A program made the position numbers and the translations under genes. This document shows positions 1-12,091 of a DNA stretch of 64,000 nucleotides, in pieces. The notes beneath the pieces were generated by a model. It saw nothing but the letters and a program-made list of their open reading frames with translations, searched no databases and was not told where the DNA came from. This stretch comes from Guyanagaster necrorhizus (Eukaryota > Basidiomycota > Agaricomycetes > Agaricales > Physalacriaceae): assembly GCF_019112545.1 (NCBI RefSeq), contig NW_025064889.1, positions 1 to 64,000 of the forward strand. The letters run 5' to 3'. How positions within the stretch are numbered: position 1 is the stretch's first letter; the number at the start of each line of letters is the position of its first letter.

Positions 1-318
1 GAACCCAATGGAACCCGACTCGGAATTAGCTACCATTAGTATATAAAGCCATGTATATCACCGTAACTACTCAGTTCGAATATCAACTTGGATAAGCCAT
101 CTACACTTCGCACTCGCCTCAACTCCTCCTTATCTCGTCCATCAGATTCCGCTCCGAAGGATATTCCTGTTCTCCTCCCTGACGGAACTCCGTTCCGCCC
201 ATCCAGATCCTTGGGCTTCAACTCAAGGGTGACGTTGCCAATAGCTTCGTCGACGCCCACACACTCCGCCGGACTCCGCGCGTGCACTCAAGCCTACTCG
301 ATTGGCACGTTCCTAACA
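1..318. other. CpG-rich unclassified flank left of the retrotransposon block
   Basis: This stretch keeps normal CpG content, unlike everything from 319 to ~53,030. A TATA-like TATATAAAG lies at 41-49. Open frames exist on both strands, but neither begins with ATG and neither resembles a family I know. It ends abruptly at 318/319, where a truncated LTR of element A begins. It could be host DNA or the 5' edge of another element. Confidence 0.4.
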
Positions 319-710
319 CATTTGCAAGTCACTCGAGATAGGATGATAGAGAATAAACTTTAGCTCAAAGCTGAGGTATTACAGTGAGAGCTATGCTACT
401 TAAATACTGTTCTGTTATCTGGCTATTAATAAATATTCACAAAAAAAAATGGTCTGTCATAGAGCTGTTACCCCTGCTGTTGCCAGGCTCTCCACAAAAG
501 CTGTTGTCCTGCTGTTGTGCTGTTACTGCTGCACTGCCATTTGAAGACAAAAGGAGCATTGTTTCTCCCTTCACAGCACACAGCAGTGCAATAGCACAAT
601 GACTGACTGGGCTGCTGAGCTAAGCATTCCCACAATCCTAAGTGCTAGTCTAAGCACTCTGACTAAGCAAAGATAGGGGTCATTTCTGAGAAAAAGGAAA
701 AATCATAACA
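319..710 (-). repeat. 3' LTR of element A, truncated
   Basis: These 392 bp match 8113-8504 of the 5' LTR base for base in length, with only scattered differences. The LTR start (TGTTATGA on the minus strand) is at 710. The 112 bases that should end the LTR are missing; CpG-rich unrelated DNA begins at 318. Confidence 0.93.
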
Positions 711-743
711 TTACTCTCTCCTTAAGACCATCATCCTGATGGT
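711..743 (-). promoter_or_regulatory. Polypurine tract and adjoining hairpin of element A
   Basis: On the minus strand AAGGAGAGAGTAA directly abuts the LTR start TGTTATGA, as expected for the plus-strand primer. Just 5' of it, 727-743 is an inverted repeat with a 7-bp stem and 3-base loop (ACCATCA-n3-TGATGGT). Related sequences sit at the same place in B, C, D and E. Confidence 0.7.
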
Positions 744-747
744 TAAG

Positions 748-3700
748 TTAGGGTAAGTCATCCTGACCAGTAGAAGATGACAAATCTGCTGGATCCATTA
801 TCATCACAGTATCAGCATCTCCATCCTTGCTTGAGGATTGCTCTTCGCTGTATGTCCACACTATTTGTGGCTCATCTGTCACAGGGTCAGTATCTCCATC
901 CTCTATGCCTGGTTTCTGTGTCTGCAGATTCATAAAGACTTTGACTACAGGTTGACATATTTTCTCAGAGATAATATTGAACATGACCCTCTCTGTGTCC
1001 ACCTTATTGATTCTGTGTTCATAGTCTTGAATTGCCTCTTCCGCATTTATGTATTTTTCATTGACCCATTGGTTTGATTCAGGTTCATATCCTTTCCAGC
1101 TGACTAGATAGTCAACAGTTGTTTTCATGCCTTATGCTTTAACTTTTCAGATTTTGTGGTTTAACATCTCATCGATTTCATAGTATTCTTCATCATCAAT
1201 TAATTCTGGTGGCAGTGGTGATGGTCATTCTTGATTCAGAAAGGCTGGGGCAATGTATGGTGTTAATAATGTCTCATTGAAGACATTATGAACTTTCCAA
1301 GTTGCTGATAGCTGCAACTTGTAGGCAGATTTGCCAATTTTGGTGATGACTTTGAAGAGTCCTATTTGTTTATCTGCCAGTTTTTGTTTGGGTCTTGGTA
1401 GATGGAGATTCGTTGTGTCCAACCAGGCTTTGGGCTAGTGCTAGCCATTCCATCCAGTCATCTTGTTGATAGTTAATGAAAAGTCATAGGTACTTTTTAA
1501 TTTTCTGATTGGCTCATTCCATTTGATCATCTGTCTATGGATGATATGCTATTGAGGTATTTCATTTGATGTTTAGGAGTTGATATAGATTGTCCAAGAA
1601 TTTGGACATGAATTGTGGGCCCCTGTCCAAAATCACTACTTGAGGCATACTATATTTTGCATATATCTCATTGCATAGAATTTTAGCCCATCTCTCTGAT
1701 GTTAATTCTGTTGAACAGGCAATTGGAATGATTGTCTTCAAGAAGCGATCAACTATGACAATGATTGTATTATAGCCATTACTTTCAGGTAGTCTGATTA
1801 TTATATCCACTGAAATGTGGGTCCATGATGATGAAGGAACCTTATTTGGATAGAGCAGAGCTGCTCTGGGTTGTGTTGAAGTCTTGCCTTGCTGGTAAAT
1901 CTTGCATGCTTTGACATATCAGGTGATATCATAGTCCATCTTGGGCCACCAATATTCCCTCAGGACTAATTCCTTTGTCTTGGCAATCCCAGAATGTCCT
2001 GCCATTGCATGGTCATGACATGTGGTGATGATATCATCACAAAGTCTTTGATCTCTTGGAATATAGATCCGTCCATCATAATGGATCAATTCTCCTTCCT
2101 TTTTTATTCTCTGCTCATGGTTGAGTGATAGGGCAATTCTTTGATCCCACTTGTGGGAGTCTCTGGTAGCACTCTTGATATGTTCGTATACCTCTTCTTC
2201 CATGGATATAATCATAGCATGGAAGTGCTCTGGTTGTAAGAGTATGATCTCCTTATTGTCATCTCCTTTCTAGTCATGGTCAGCTCTCCAGCTAAGGAAA
2301 TCGGCCTTTTTATTTATTGCATCTGGTTTGTGGTGTAATATATATTCATATTGTGATAGTTCCATGACCCATCAAGCTTGTCAGTGATTGAGCTTCTGAG
2401 GGTGTCAGAAATATCACAGATTCTGATGATCAGTCCAGATTTCAAAGGTCTGGACTGCTTCAATGAGGTAATGCCACTATTCAGCAAGTGCCAATATTAT
2501 GGCAAGGAGTTCCTTGTCATAGATTTCATAGTTGTGCTCAGTCACAGTGAGTGCCTTTGACATAAAGGTGACTGATCGCCATTTGCCATCCTGTTCCTGT
2601 GAAAGTACTGCTCTGATTATGCCTTCACTGGAGTTGGCTTCTATCCTGAACTTCCTATCTTGACTTGGTATAGCCAAGACGATGTCTTTGGCTAACTGGC
2701 ATTTGAGGTTATTAAAGGCTGTTTGTTGGAAAATTCCTCAAGTCCATGGGGAATTTTCAGTTAATTGAATCATGGGTTAGATTACTTTGCTGTAGTCCTG
2801 AATGAATTGCCAGTAGAAGTTGGTGAACCCTAAGAATGATTGTAGTTCCTTCTTTTTTGTTGGTTCCAGCCATTTGGTTACTCTGGCAATTTTGATGGAG
2901 TCCATTCTGATCACCCCTTCACTAATAATGACTCTGAGATACTCTGTTTTAAATACCTCAAATTCACATTTCTCTGCTTTGAGAAAGAGGTGATGCTTTC
3001 TCATCAACTGCAGTATCTGTCATACTAGCTGTCGATGTTCCTTCTTGGTTTTGGACATAATCAGAATGTTGTCCAAATAGATTGTGACCTTCCCTGTGGC
3101 AATGAGATCTTTAAAGATATTGTTTATCATCCACTGGAATGTGGCTGGCAAGTTGGTGAGTCCAAAAAACATAACTGTCAGTTTGAACAAACTATAGTTA
3201 GTTCAAAAAGTGGTCTTCCATTTGTCACCTTCTTTGATGCATACATTATTGTATCTCCACCGAATGTTCAGTTTGGTGTAATATTTGACATCTCAGAGTT
3301 TGTCCATTAACTCTGAAATTAAAGGAAGCAGATAATGATTCTTGATTGTCATTTCATTAAGCTTTCAATAATCTTAGACTGGTTGGAGTTTACTGTCCTT
3401 CTTTTTAACAAAGAAGAAGGGGGATGCCATTGGTGATTTTGATGGTCAAATCCTTCCACTGGATAAGTTTTCTTCAAGAAACTTATCCAACTTCTTTTGT
3501 TCATTATTGCCTAGGGGATAGCATTTGCAGTCCAGGTTGGTATTTGCATTAGGAATCAATTTGATTGCATGGTCCCAGGGCTTGGGCTTGGGTAATTCAT
3601 TGAAACTTTCCTTCTCAAATAAGTCTCGATAGTCTCTTGCCCACCCTGGTACCAGCTTCTTGAATATCCTTTCCTTCTTGCCAACATTGGCTTTTGCCGC

Positions 3701-4753
3701 TAAGTCATTAGCATGGTGTGTTGTTTAAATGCTAATGGCCCTTTGTAAGTCAATGGTGAGAATCGTTTCATCATTTTTCATTTCTTCATCTCACCGATCT
3801 TCTAGATCTGCATCCAGTAACTCAAAAGAGGTCTTCTGACATCGACATCATGTGAATGTGATGTGTCCAGTTTTTCAGTTGATCAGTGGATTGTATTATA
3901 TTAGCCAATCATGATCAAGGAAAATTTCCTTGGTTCCTAGATCAGTTACTGCCAAGTCAATTCATTCAGAATGATCCCCAATGGTAAGCCTGAGTTCAAT
4001 GTATTCAGTGATTGAACTGGCCTGGTTCTTTGTTCCATCTGCATTATATACAGGGATTGGAGCAGTGGTGGCTCAGGTAGGCAGCTTGTTTTTGGTGACG
4101 AATGCCTGGTTAATGGAACTTTCCATGCATCTGCTATTGATTAGAGCCATGACTGTGTGTGTACTTCAGAATGTGAGAGTCTCGATCCTGGCTTTAGTTA
4201 CCAGGTCTTGATCCTTGGTCTTGGCCTGTCAGATGAACTTTTGTGGCCTATGAAGTTTATTAAGCCATTTCAAGGCTCAGCATCATTTGGCCTCTCGTAT
4301 CCCATTGATTGCATCATCCACTACTTCTTTGATTCGAGCCTTATATATCCAGTTTCTGAGTATGGCCTTTGCCACTTCTTCATTCTTCACATCCTTAATG
4401 GCCCATTAAGTCTATTTGGTCTTGAATAGCTTCAGCCAATTATTGGGGCTCCCTACCTCTGTTCAGTCCGTTAGTGATTGAGTGTCTTTTGAAGTATCAG
4501 TTTGATGAACTTTTGGTAATGACTCATCTTTCTTAGGACTCTCTGTCCTTCTTTGGCCATACATTAGCAGTTGAGTGTCTTGTTTCGATCTCTTAGGCGA
4601 TTCTGTTTCATGAGTGGTATTGTCAGGTATATTCAAATGCATGCATAATTTAGACATAGGTGATTTATCTACAAGAATATTATCAGTCTGATCTACAGCT
4701 GGGGATGACAGTCCACTCATTAACAATTGGGCTGAGTCAGTGGAATCGCTCAC
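748..4753 (-). pseudogene. Pol polyprotein relic of element A
   Basis: Read on the minus strand this is a dead pol. Protease/linker lies at ~4753-3800, reverse transcriptase at ~3470-2780, RNase H at ~2677-2370, the integrase zinc-binding region at ~2215-1900, the integrase core at ~1810-1560, an integrase C-terminal/GPY-like segment at 1422-1225, and a chromodomain around 1128-1020 (DYLVSWKGYEPESNQWV visible). One frame runs from 4753 to ~1560 with in-frame stops. The last part is in another frame, so at least one indel lies between ~1560 and 1422. Pol begins at GTG 4753 in the -1 frame relative to gag, overlapping the gag stop. The frame ends 37 bases before the LTR. Confidence 0.9.
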
Positions 4754-7700
4754 TGCTCGGCCTCATCTTTTACCTCCTCAGCCTTATCACTCTGACCAAG
4801 GTCCTGTTCTTTCTTTATCAGTTCAGTAATCTGTGCCTGAATATCTTCTCAGGTATGGTTGTTCTTCTTCAAGGGACAGTTTCATGCTATATGACTCTTT
4901 TGGCCACAATTGAAATATTTCCCCCCCTTCTTGAGGTGATCCACATTCATTGGCTTACCTGTTCTGGTATATGTCATGCCCATACCGGTTCACTTCTCAG
5001 TGTATTGAAAAGTTGGGGCAGAGCCACCAGGCTTAGTGGACATGGTTGTCTGAGAGTTTAAGGGCTTCTAGCCCTGTCTCTGGTTTCTGTGTCCATCCCA
5101 TGATAAGGTGGATAATTCTGCCTTTTATCACTGTTGTTCTCATCACATGATGACAATCCTGGTCTTCCATTCTTCATAGCCAACCAGAATGCTATGACCA
5201 AGGTCTGAGATGGTCTTGAGGTAAGAGGGCGGCAGTCCTCTCTTCATATATTCAACCATTTGCCCTGTGTCGGTCATATCTTTCTATACTTCTGTGAGCT
5301 TTCTGAGTCATTCCAGCTTGTTGAAGTAGTCAGTGGCTGCTTTATTGTCTATCTTATACTCCTTCATCTTCTGTTTATGGACTTCTTAGATGGCTGGATC
5401 CATGAACTTGTTGTGGATCATTTGTTTGAATACTGGCCATGAGGGGTACCGATGATGTTGCTGTGTAGTTGACCAGAATGAGAGGGCAGAAAGAACCCAT
5501 CATACCATTGCCTTTTCTTCCAAATAGGTCATGGCATAGGTTACCCTGTATATGTCAAGTAGAAAGTATGATGTGAATACTTGGAAGTATTGATCACAAT
5601 CCATAAGAAATCAATCAATATTATCAGATACCCCCTTGAAGAGGAGAGATTCATGCACTAGAGTTGGTCTGACATTTAAAATCTGGGCTTTAGCATTGAG
5701 AGGAGGCATTAGGTTTGGGGGTCTGCCCCCTGGCAGGCCTGCCCATCTGGCTGGTGGTCTGGAGAATGAGTGAAGGAATCCATCATTGGCTATGGGACTT
5801 TCTGGTGGAGAGGGTCTCTTCTGAACAATTCATCCATCATTAATGATCCAGCCTTGGACTATGGTCTCAGAGTCATCTCCCTCTAGTTTCAGCTCCACTG
5901 GCACTGCTTTGCTTCTCTTGGCTTTATCAGGTGGCAGTTGTCTGGCAAAAGGCCATAGCATCAGGAACCTCCAAGAGTTTATCGGATGACTACTCAGCGA
6001 TAGTCAGTAATGAGAAAGCCGAGATGCCATGCTTCATACAGCCAATGTAGTAAATGAATATCTTGTTGCCACTGATTGGATTGATAGTATAGTGTATGCC
6101 GATTTAAGTGGCATTACACTTGGCATCCACAGCTTAGGCAGTATCCTTGCACCATACCTCAGCTTATATAGTGGTAATAGCCCCATCTGATAATGCAAAT
6201 ATCTTTGATTAAAATTAAAAATGGCCTGCTCAGTAGCCACATATTGCAAAATTTCCTCTCACTCGATGGAGTCAGTAAAAGTATACCTTTGTTCTAGAGA
6301 TGATCTTAACCAAAGATCATCCCTCCATAGCTCAGCTACCTGCTCTTAGTACAACCAGGTAAAATCTGCTTCTCATGCCTTCCACAACTCTTCCTCTGTC
6401 TATGGTTTGAATTCTTTCTTCTAGTTAGAGAAGGGACCTCCATCCTTCCTGTTGGAGTCTACCTCCCTGGCCTCATCATTCATGTTATTGGTCTCCCTAT
6501 CCCCAAGAAGGGAATCATTGGGCAGGCTGAAGACCACTGGGGTGACTGGGCTGAGGCTGTGTGCTAGGTCCAGCATCATTGAGTCTGGGTTGAGGAGCAA
6601 GCTGCCACTCAGGCTGTTCTGGTGGCTTCTCGATGCTTATTGCTGCTCCTGGTGCTATTGCTCTGCAATACCAGTGGAAGTTTCTGTAAAACTTTGGGTT
6701 GAGGAAAAGAGCTGCAAAGTTTCCATTGAGAAACTTCTTGAGGTTGCCAGTAGAGTCAATACTCTTGTCATCTCCTCCAATGGTACCTCTCTCTGCTGGG
6801 ATTCCATCTCCTTGGATCGGGATGTCCTCTGTCTCTGCAATGGTATCAGTCCCATAAGATAGCAGGCAGTTGTCATTGAGGTGGAACTGGGCCTCTTTTT
6901 CATCAGAGTCTGCCTAGGGGTCAGGCTCAGTGATGGGAGTGGCAGGTTCTTGGAAGGGTGAGTTGAGAGTGGTGATTCCAATGAGTATAGTCATTCAACT
7001 ACCTCCCTCACCTCTTCTGTGCTCCTCTGCTGCTCATGCTCAGAGATACTGCCCAAAGAGGGTGTTCTCCCTCATAATCTTGTTGTCAATATGTGCCTGC
7101 TTCTGCCTGTACTTGGAAAGGTTTTAAGCATGTCGAATTTGGTCCTCTCTGGAGAGGACTGAAGGGAGGGCCAGAGTTGGTTGTATTCCTGTTGGAACTG
7201 CTCATACACTTGTTGTTCTGCTAATATTACCACTAACTGAGTGGTGCTCTAACCAATCAGCCTCGACGGCAGCAGTTCACCACCAGTGGCACTCATTGCT
7301 GTCATCATTCCAGTATAGGTCATTATTAGTTTCTGCCCTATGACTGGTGTCTCTGCTGCATGTTGAATTGGTATGTTGAGACTCTCAGCCCCTGGAATTT
7401 CTGGTCCCTTGAGCCATCCATGAGGCATCCAAGGAGTCTCTAGCATAGCACCCAATGCTGGTGCTAGAGACAGGGGTTGTGGTCCTTGTTGCTGGGATAC
7501 TGTGCTGAGGGGATGGGATGAGAGTGTCAGGTCTGAGTCATTGAAACCCTGTAGCCCAAGGGTTTTCAGAGTCTCAGACAACTGCTGTCAAGGGTTGCAG
7601 TGTGTATGTGTGCTGCTGACACTGCTCCTCTTCTTTCCTAGGACATTCCTCAGTTGAGCTCTCAGAGACGTTTTTGGAGCTGGGTCCTTTTGTGGGTCAG

Positions 7701-7755
7701 AAGGACTGTCAGGCAGAGGCAGGGATGTTGTGGAGAGAGAGATCTAGTGTGACAT
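4750..7755 (-). pseudogene. ORF1/Gag relic of element A
   Basis: This minus-strand region runs from a candidate ATG at 7755 to a TGA at 4752-4750. The C-terminal part is a typical basidiomycete gypsy Gag: capsid-like sequence around 5700-5100, then a damaged CCHC zinc knuckle around 4930-4870 (YFNCGQKSHMA, first Cys changed to Tyr). The N-terminal ~700 codons are low-complexity and Ser/Pro/Glu-rich, with no family I recognise. Several stops and at least one indel near 7000-6400 interrupt it. Confidence 0.8.
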
Positions 7756-7942
7756 TGTGAAGGATGGTTCAAATATGTTGGAATTCATGATAGTGCCTGA
7801 TTGTCTAAGCTATGATTGATTGGCATCTATGGCACAGCTGTATAATCACTAATAGACTGATCAAGATTCCTATGATAGAAGCTAAGAGTTCAAAGAACTC
7901 ATGAGTGAAATTTGAATCAGAGGGATTAAGGGCAGGTGACAT
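7697..7942 (-). pseudogene. Conserved small hydrophobic ORF between LTR and gag, copy A
   Basis: An ATG at 7942 opens an ~80-codon frame containing EFFELLASIIGILISLL followed by VIIQLC, a ~22-residue hydrophobic helix, then a His/Arg-rich tail. The same frame occurs at the same place in B, C and E. Two internal stops here replace Trp (TGG to TAG) and Arg (CGA to TGA) of copy B, so the frame was open in the ancestor. It overlaps the start of ORF1 in another frame. No family recognised; a single-pass membrane peptide is an inference. Confidence 0.6.
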
Positions 7943-7984
7943 TCAGTTCCTCAGCACAATTGGGCTTGAGGAAGAGAAGCTAGA

Positions 7985-8200
7985 AGCTTTGAGCTAATTG
8001 TTAAGCTCAAACTCCATGTGACTATCAACACATGATAAACAGTTCAGAACCTTGCACTTTGGATTAGACTGACTGAGTTCACTGATGTGTTAATAGAGGT
8101 GTGTGGTCAAGGCATTTGCAAGTCACTCGAGATAGGATGATAGAGAATAAACTTTAGCTCAAAGCTGGGATATTATAGTGAGAGCTATGCTATTTAAATA
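7985..8200 (-). promoter_or_regulatory. Self-complementary primer site, R site and TATA box of element A
   Basis: Immediately inside the 5' LTR, 7985-7997 (TTAGCTCAAAGCT on the minus strand) is a perfect 13-base complement of 8154-8166 in the LTR (AGCTTTGAGCTAA). That LTR site begins 34 bases downstream of TATTTAAATA (8200-8191), where transcription should start. No TGG-type tRNA primer site is present. This arrangement is that of self-priming Tf1/sushi elements. Confidence 0.72.
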
Positions 8201-8504
8201 CTGTTCTGTTATCTGGCTATTAATAAATATTCAAAAAAAAAAATGGTCTGTCATAGAGCTGTTACCCCTGCTGTTGCCAGGCTCTCCACAAAAGCTGTTG
8301 TCCTGCTGTTGTGCTGTTACTGCTGCACTGCCATTTGAAGACAAAAGGAGCATTGTTTCTCCCTTCACAGCACACAGCAGTGCAATAGCACAATGACTGA
8401 CTGGACTGCTGAGCTAAGCATTCTCACAGTCCTAAGTGCTGGCCTAAGCACTCTGACTAAGCAAAGATAGGGGTCATTTCTGAGAAAAAGGAAAAATCAT
8501 AACA
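7999..8504 (-). repeat. 5' LTR of element A (506 bp)
   Basis: Starts TGTTATGATT at 8504 and ends CTTAACA at 7999 on the minus strand (TG...CA). It shares its 5' two-thirds with the truncated 3' LTR, and its sequence is clearly related to the B and D LTRs. Confidence 0.93.
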
Positions 8505-11208
8505 CTAGGTTCTGACACTCCATGTCAGTACAAAGTAGAAGCACTGACTACAGAACAGAGATCAATAATAACCCCTATTTCAACAATGACAGTAATGAGC
8601 ACCAGTATTGGTAAGCCACTGCCAGAGAAGCTGACTGGTTGGAGTGCCACACAGTTAGTGGTAATACTAGTCAAATAGAGAGTGTATGAGAGATACCAAA
8701 AACAGCACAACCAACCTCAGATGCTGACCCAGTCCTCCCCCAAGAGAACTAAATTTGACATACCAGTAACATTTCCAAGTACCTCTAAGAGCAGGCACAT
8801 ATCAACCATAAAATCATGAAGAGGAATGCCCTCTTTGGGTAGTATCTCTAAGCATAGGCAGCAGAAGAGTAGAGGAGAAACACAGGAAATAATAGAACCA
8901 GTATGCTTGTTAGTACTACCACCAACAGCATATCTGACTCTTCATTCAGAGAGCCCCCCACTTCCACTGATGAGTCTGACTCTTGAACAGGGTTTCCCAG
9001 AGGAGAAATATACATGAACAAGATCCATCTGAGAGCATCATCTGATCCCAATGATGATCACCCACTATTTTACAGGATCAACACTATTGCAGAAACTGAT
9101 GATATCTCCACTTGGGGAGATAAGATACCAGCAGACCGAGAAACCATCAGAGGAGACGATGAGGACATCAACTCTACAGATAACATTTAGAGGTTTCTTA
9201 ATAGGGACTTTGCTACCCTTTTCCTCAACCCATAGTTCTACTGAAACTTCTATTGGTATTGCAGAGCAATAGTAGCAACAACAGCATGAGCAGAGGCTGA
9301 GGAGCAACAGAGGCAGCCTGAGCAGCAGCCTACTTTTCAACCTAGATCTGATGATGTCAGACTCAGCATCCAGTCTCACCATAGCCATTCTAAAGGTCTA
9401 TGACCCACATAACAGTTCTCTCCTCAAGAGGGACACAGGCAGTGAGAGAACCAGCAGAGATGTGGACAATAAGGGGGAGGAGAATCATGACAAGAAAACA
9501 GAGAGTCCTCCAACTGACTGAGTCAGCTTGTGGAATATACAGACACATAAAGAGAAGCAGAAAGAATTGATGCAGGAGATGTGCTAGAAGGACTTTATAG
9601 AGCTGTACCAGGAAGATACAACTACATTATAGATGGATAACACTTAGTTAGTGTCACCTATGGGATAAAGGTACACCACTGCCGATCATATCAAGCACAT
9701 GGAAATTTTGCAATATGCAGCCACCAAGAAGGCCATTTTTATTTACAATAAAAGATATTTAGAGCATCAGATGCAGACATTACCACTGTACAGGCCTAAA
9801 TACAGCACAATGCCAAGACCTTGGATGCTGAGTGTTATGCTGAGCAAGCTGGCTAATATGGCATCCTCAATCTGGACAATGTCATCAAAATATTCATTTG
9901 CCACCTCAGCTGTCTGAAGCATAGCATCTCAGCTCATCAGGAGCCAACCTCTGCTGAGCAGCCACTATCTGAATCCATAGAGACACCCGATTCAGCAGCT
10001 ATTTGCCAGCCAACCACCTTCTGATGAAGCTGAGGGCAGTGGAGGTGATAAGACACCCAAGGAATCTCTTCTCACAGAAGATGATCCTGTGGCAATTGCC
10101 TAAGGTTGGACCACCAAGAATAGATGGATTGTATGAAAAGAAGCACCACCACCAGGAAGCCCTATCACTAATGACAGCTCCCTTCATTCATTCCCAGGAC
10201 CCCCAAGCAGCTGGGCAGGACTGCCCTCTGGTGGACTTTCAAACTCAATACCTGTTCTTGATGCAGGCACTCAAATTCTTCAGGTCAAACCAACTCTTGT
10301 ATCTGAGTTCTATCTTTTTTGAGGAGCATCTAATGATATTGATCATTTTTTAGTCGACTGCAATCAATACTTCCAAGTATTTGTCTCATACTTCCTCACC
10401 AATATGTATAAGATGATCTTTGCCACCACTCACATAGCAGACAAAGCCAAAACATAGTGGATCCTGATCTCTCCCATGTTCTGGTCTACTACAAGGTCTC
10501 ATCATCAATACTCCTCATGGCCAGTCTTCAAACAGATGATTGTCAATAAATTCACAGATCCAGCTGTTCAAGAAGTCCACAAACAAAAAAATAAAGGACT
10601 TCAAGATGGCTGGTAGATCAGCCACTAACTACTTTGATGAATTAGAGTGACTTGGCAAGCTCACTGGAGTCTGAGATGATATTGCTGATATCAGACGAAT
10701 GGTCAAATACATGAAAATAGGAGTATCGATCTCCTATTTGACAATCATTTCAGACATTAGACATAGCATATCAGTCAGATATGATGAATGGAAGGACAGA
10801 ATCCTCACCATGTATAAAGAGCAACAATGGCAGAAGGCAGAATCAGCCATCCTTGCATGAGGAGGCCACAAGAACTAGGGACAGGGCATGAAGCCTTCCA
10901 CCTCCAGTGTGACCACAACTGCCAAGCCTGATGGCTTGACCCCAACTGTCTCATTCGGTGAGAAGAAAACCAGTACAGACATGATATATACTGGAACAAG
11001 TCAGCCAATAGATATGAATCACCTCAAAAAGGGGAAGAAGTGTTTCAATTGTGGCTAGAAGAGCCACATGGCATGAAACTGTCTGCAAAAGAAGAATAAA
11101 TGCACTCAGAAAGACATCCAGATGCAGATTTCCAAATTGATAAAGAAAGATAAAGACCTTGGGTTTAATGATAAACCTGAGGAGGTAAAAGGTCCAGCTG
11201 AGCAGTGA
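8505..11208 (+). pseudogene. ORF1/Gag relic of element G-D
   Basis: Begins inside ORF1, aligning with B from ~12,650 on. The capsid-like Gag core lies around 10,290-10,860, and a CCHC knuckle around 11,035-11,085 reads CFNCG, a stop, then KSHMA, another stop, and NC. It ends at TGA 11206-11208 in the same CAGTGAGTGATT context as B. Multiple stops and frameshifts. Confidence 0.8.
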
Positions 11209-11519
11209 GTGATTCCACTGACTTGGCCAAGTTTTTAAAGAGTAGACTGTCATCTCCAGCTATTGAACAGACTGACTTTATCTCAGTAGTATCACTCTCT
11301 ATGTCTAAATTATGCATGCATTTGAATATACCTAACATTACCACTCAAAAATTGGAATTGCCCAAAGAATCAACTCAAGCACTGATGAAGGGCTGAAAAG
11401 GGGTAGAGAGCCTCATTGGCTGGCTAAAACTGTTCAATACTGAATAGACTTGGCAAGCAATCAAGGATGCAAAGGATGAAGCAGTGGCAAAGGCTGTTCT
11501 CAAGAATTAGGTACACAAG
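11205..11519 (+). pseudogene. Pol N-terminal linker of element G-D, part 1
   Basis: Starts in the -1 frame at the gag stop and contains the linker seen in all copies (MSKLCMHLNI). Element B interrupts it at 11519; the sequence resumes at 20107. Confidence 0.75.
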
Positions 11520-12035
11520 TGTTACAATTTTTCCTATTTTCTTTTCTTTTTCCTCAGAAATGACTCCTATCTTTGCTTAGTTAGGGCACTTAGGCCAGCA
11601 CTTAGGACTGTGGGAATGCTTACTCAGCACTCAGTTGGTCATTCTCCTATCACATGGCTGTGTGCTATAAAGGGAGAGACAATGCTCTTTTTATCTCTAA
11701 ATTGCAGTGCAGCAATAACAGCACAACAGCAAGACAACAGCTTTTGTGGAGAGCCTAGCAACAGCAGAGATAACAGCTCTACAACAGACAATATCTTTTG
11801 TGAACAGTTATTTATAGCCAGATAACAGAACGGTATTTAAGTAGCTTAGTTCTTGCTGTAATACCTCAGTCTCAAACTAAAGTTTATTCTTTACCAAACT
11901 ACTCTTGAGCTCTTACTATCCAGACCTTGAACCACTTCCACTATTAACTTTGTGAACTCAGTCAGTCTAACCTGAAGTGCGAGGTTCTGAACTGTTTATC
12001 ATGTGTTGATAGTCACATGGGATTTGGGTTTAACA
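11520..12035 (+). repeat. 5' LTR of element B (516 bp)
   Basis: TGTTACAATT...TTTAACA. TATTTAA is at 11834-11840. The predicted transcript start (AGTCTCAAACTAA) is at 11868-11880. Confidence 0.95.
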
Positions 12036-12049
12036 ATTAGTTCGAGACT
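11834..12049 (+). promoter_or_regulatory. TATA box, R site and self-complementary primer site of element B
   Basis: TATTTAA at 11834 is 34 bases upstream of AGTCTCAAACTAA (11868-11880). The sequence just after the LTR, TTAGTTCGAGACT (12037-12049), is complementary to it at 12 of 13 positions. The single mismatch is a CpG in the primer site that became CpA in the LTR. Both sites differ together from those of A, C and E, which is compensatory covariation. Confidence 0.72.
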
Positions 12050-12091
12050 TCTCTATTCCCTTCCTCAAGCCCAATTGTGCTGAGAAACTGA

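Larger units (their letters stand above)
319..8504 (-). mobile_element. Ty3/gypsy chromodomain retrotransposon copy A, 3' LTR truncated
   Basis: A nearly full-length element on the minus strand. In element order it has a 5' LTR (7999-8504), primer site, small hydrophobic ORF, ORF1/gag, pol (protease, RT, RNase H, integrase, chromodomain), polypurine tract and a 3' LTR lacking its last 112 bases (319-710). Domain order with integrase after RNase H places it in Ty3/gypsy, and the terminal chromodomain in the chromoviruses. It appears to have inserted into G-D at 8505, because the G-D ORF1 resumes right after its 5' LTR. The truncated end removes the left target duplication, so insertion cannot be proven from TSDs. 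The coding frames carry many stops and some frameshifts. Confidence 0.93.

Noticed and set aside
1..318. LTR end plus gag start of an outermost retroelement
   Set aside because: A TATA-like box and open frame are present, but no matching repeat, primer site or Gag motif could be found in the window.
4660..5061. 133-codon plus-strand ORF
   Set aside because: It is antisense to the gag/pol junction of element A, with no ATG-supported start or family match; similar shadow ORFs occur antisense to every gag and pol here.
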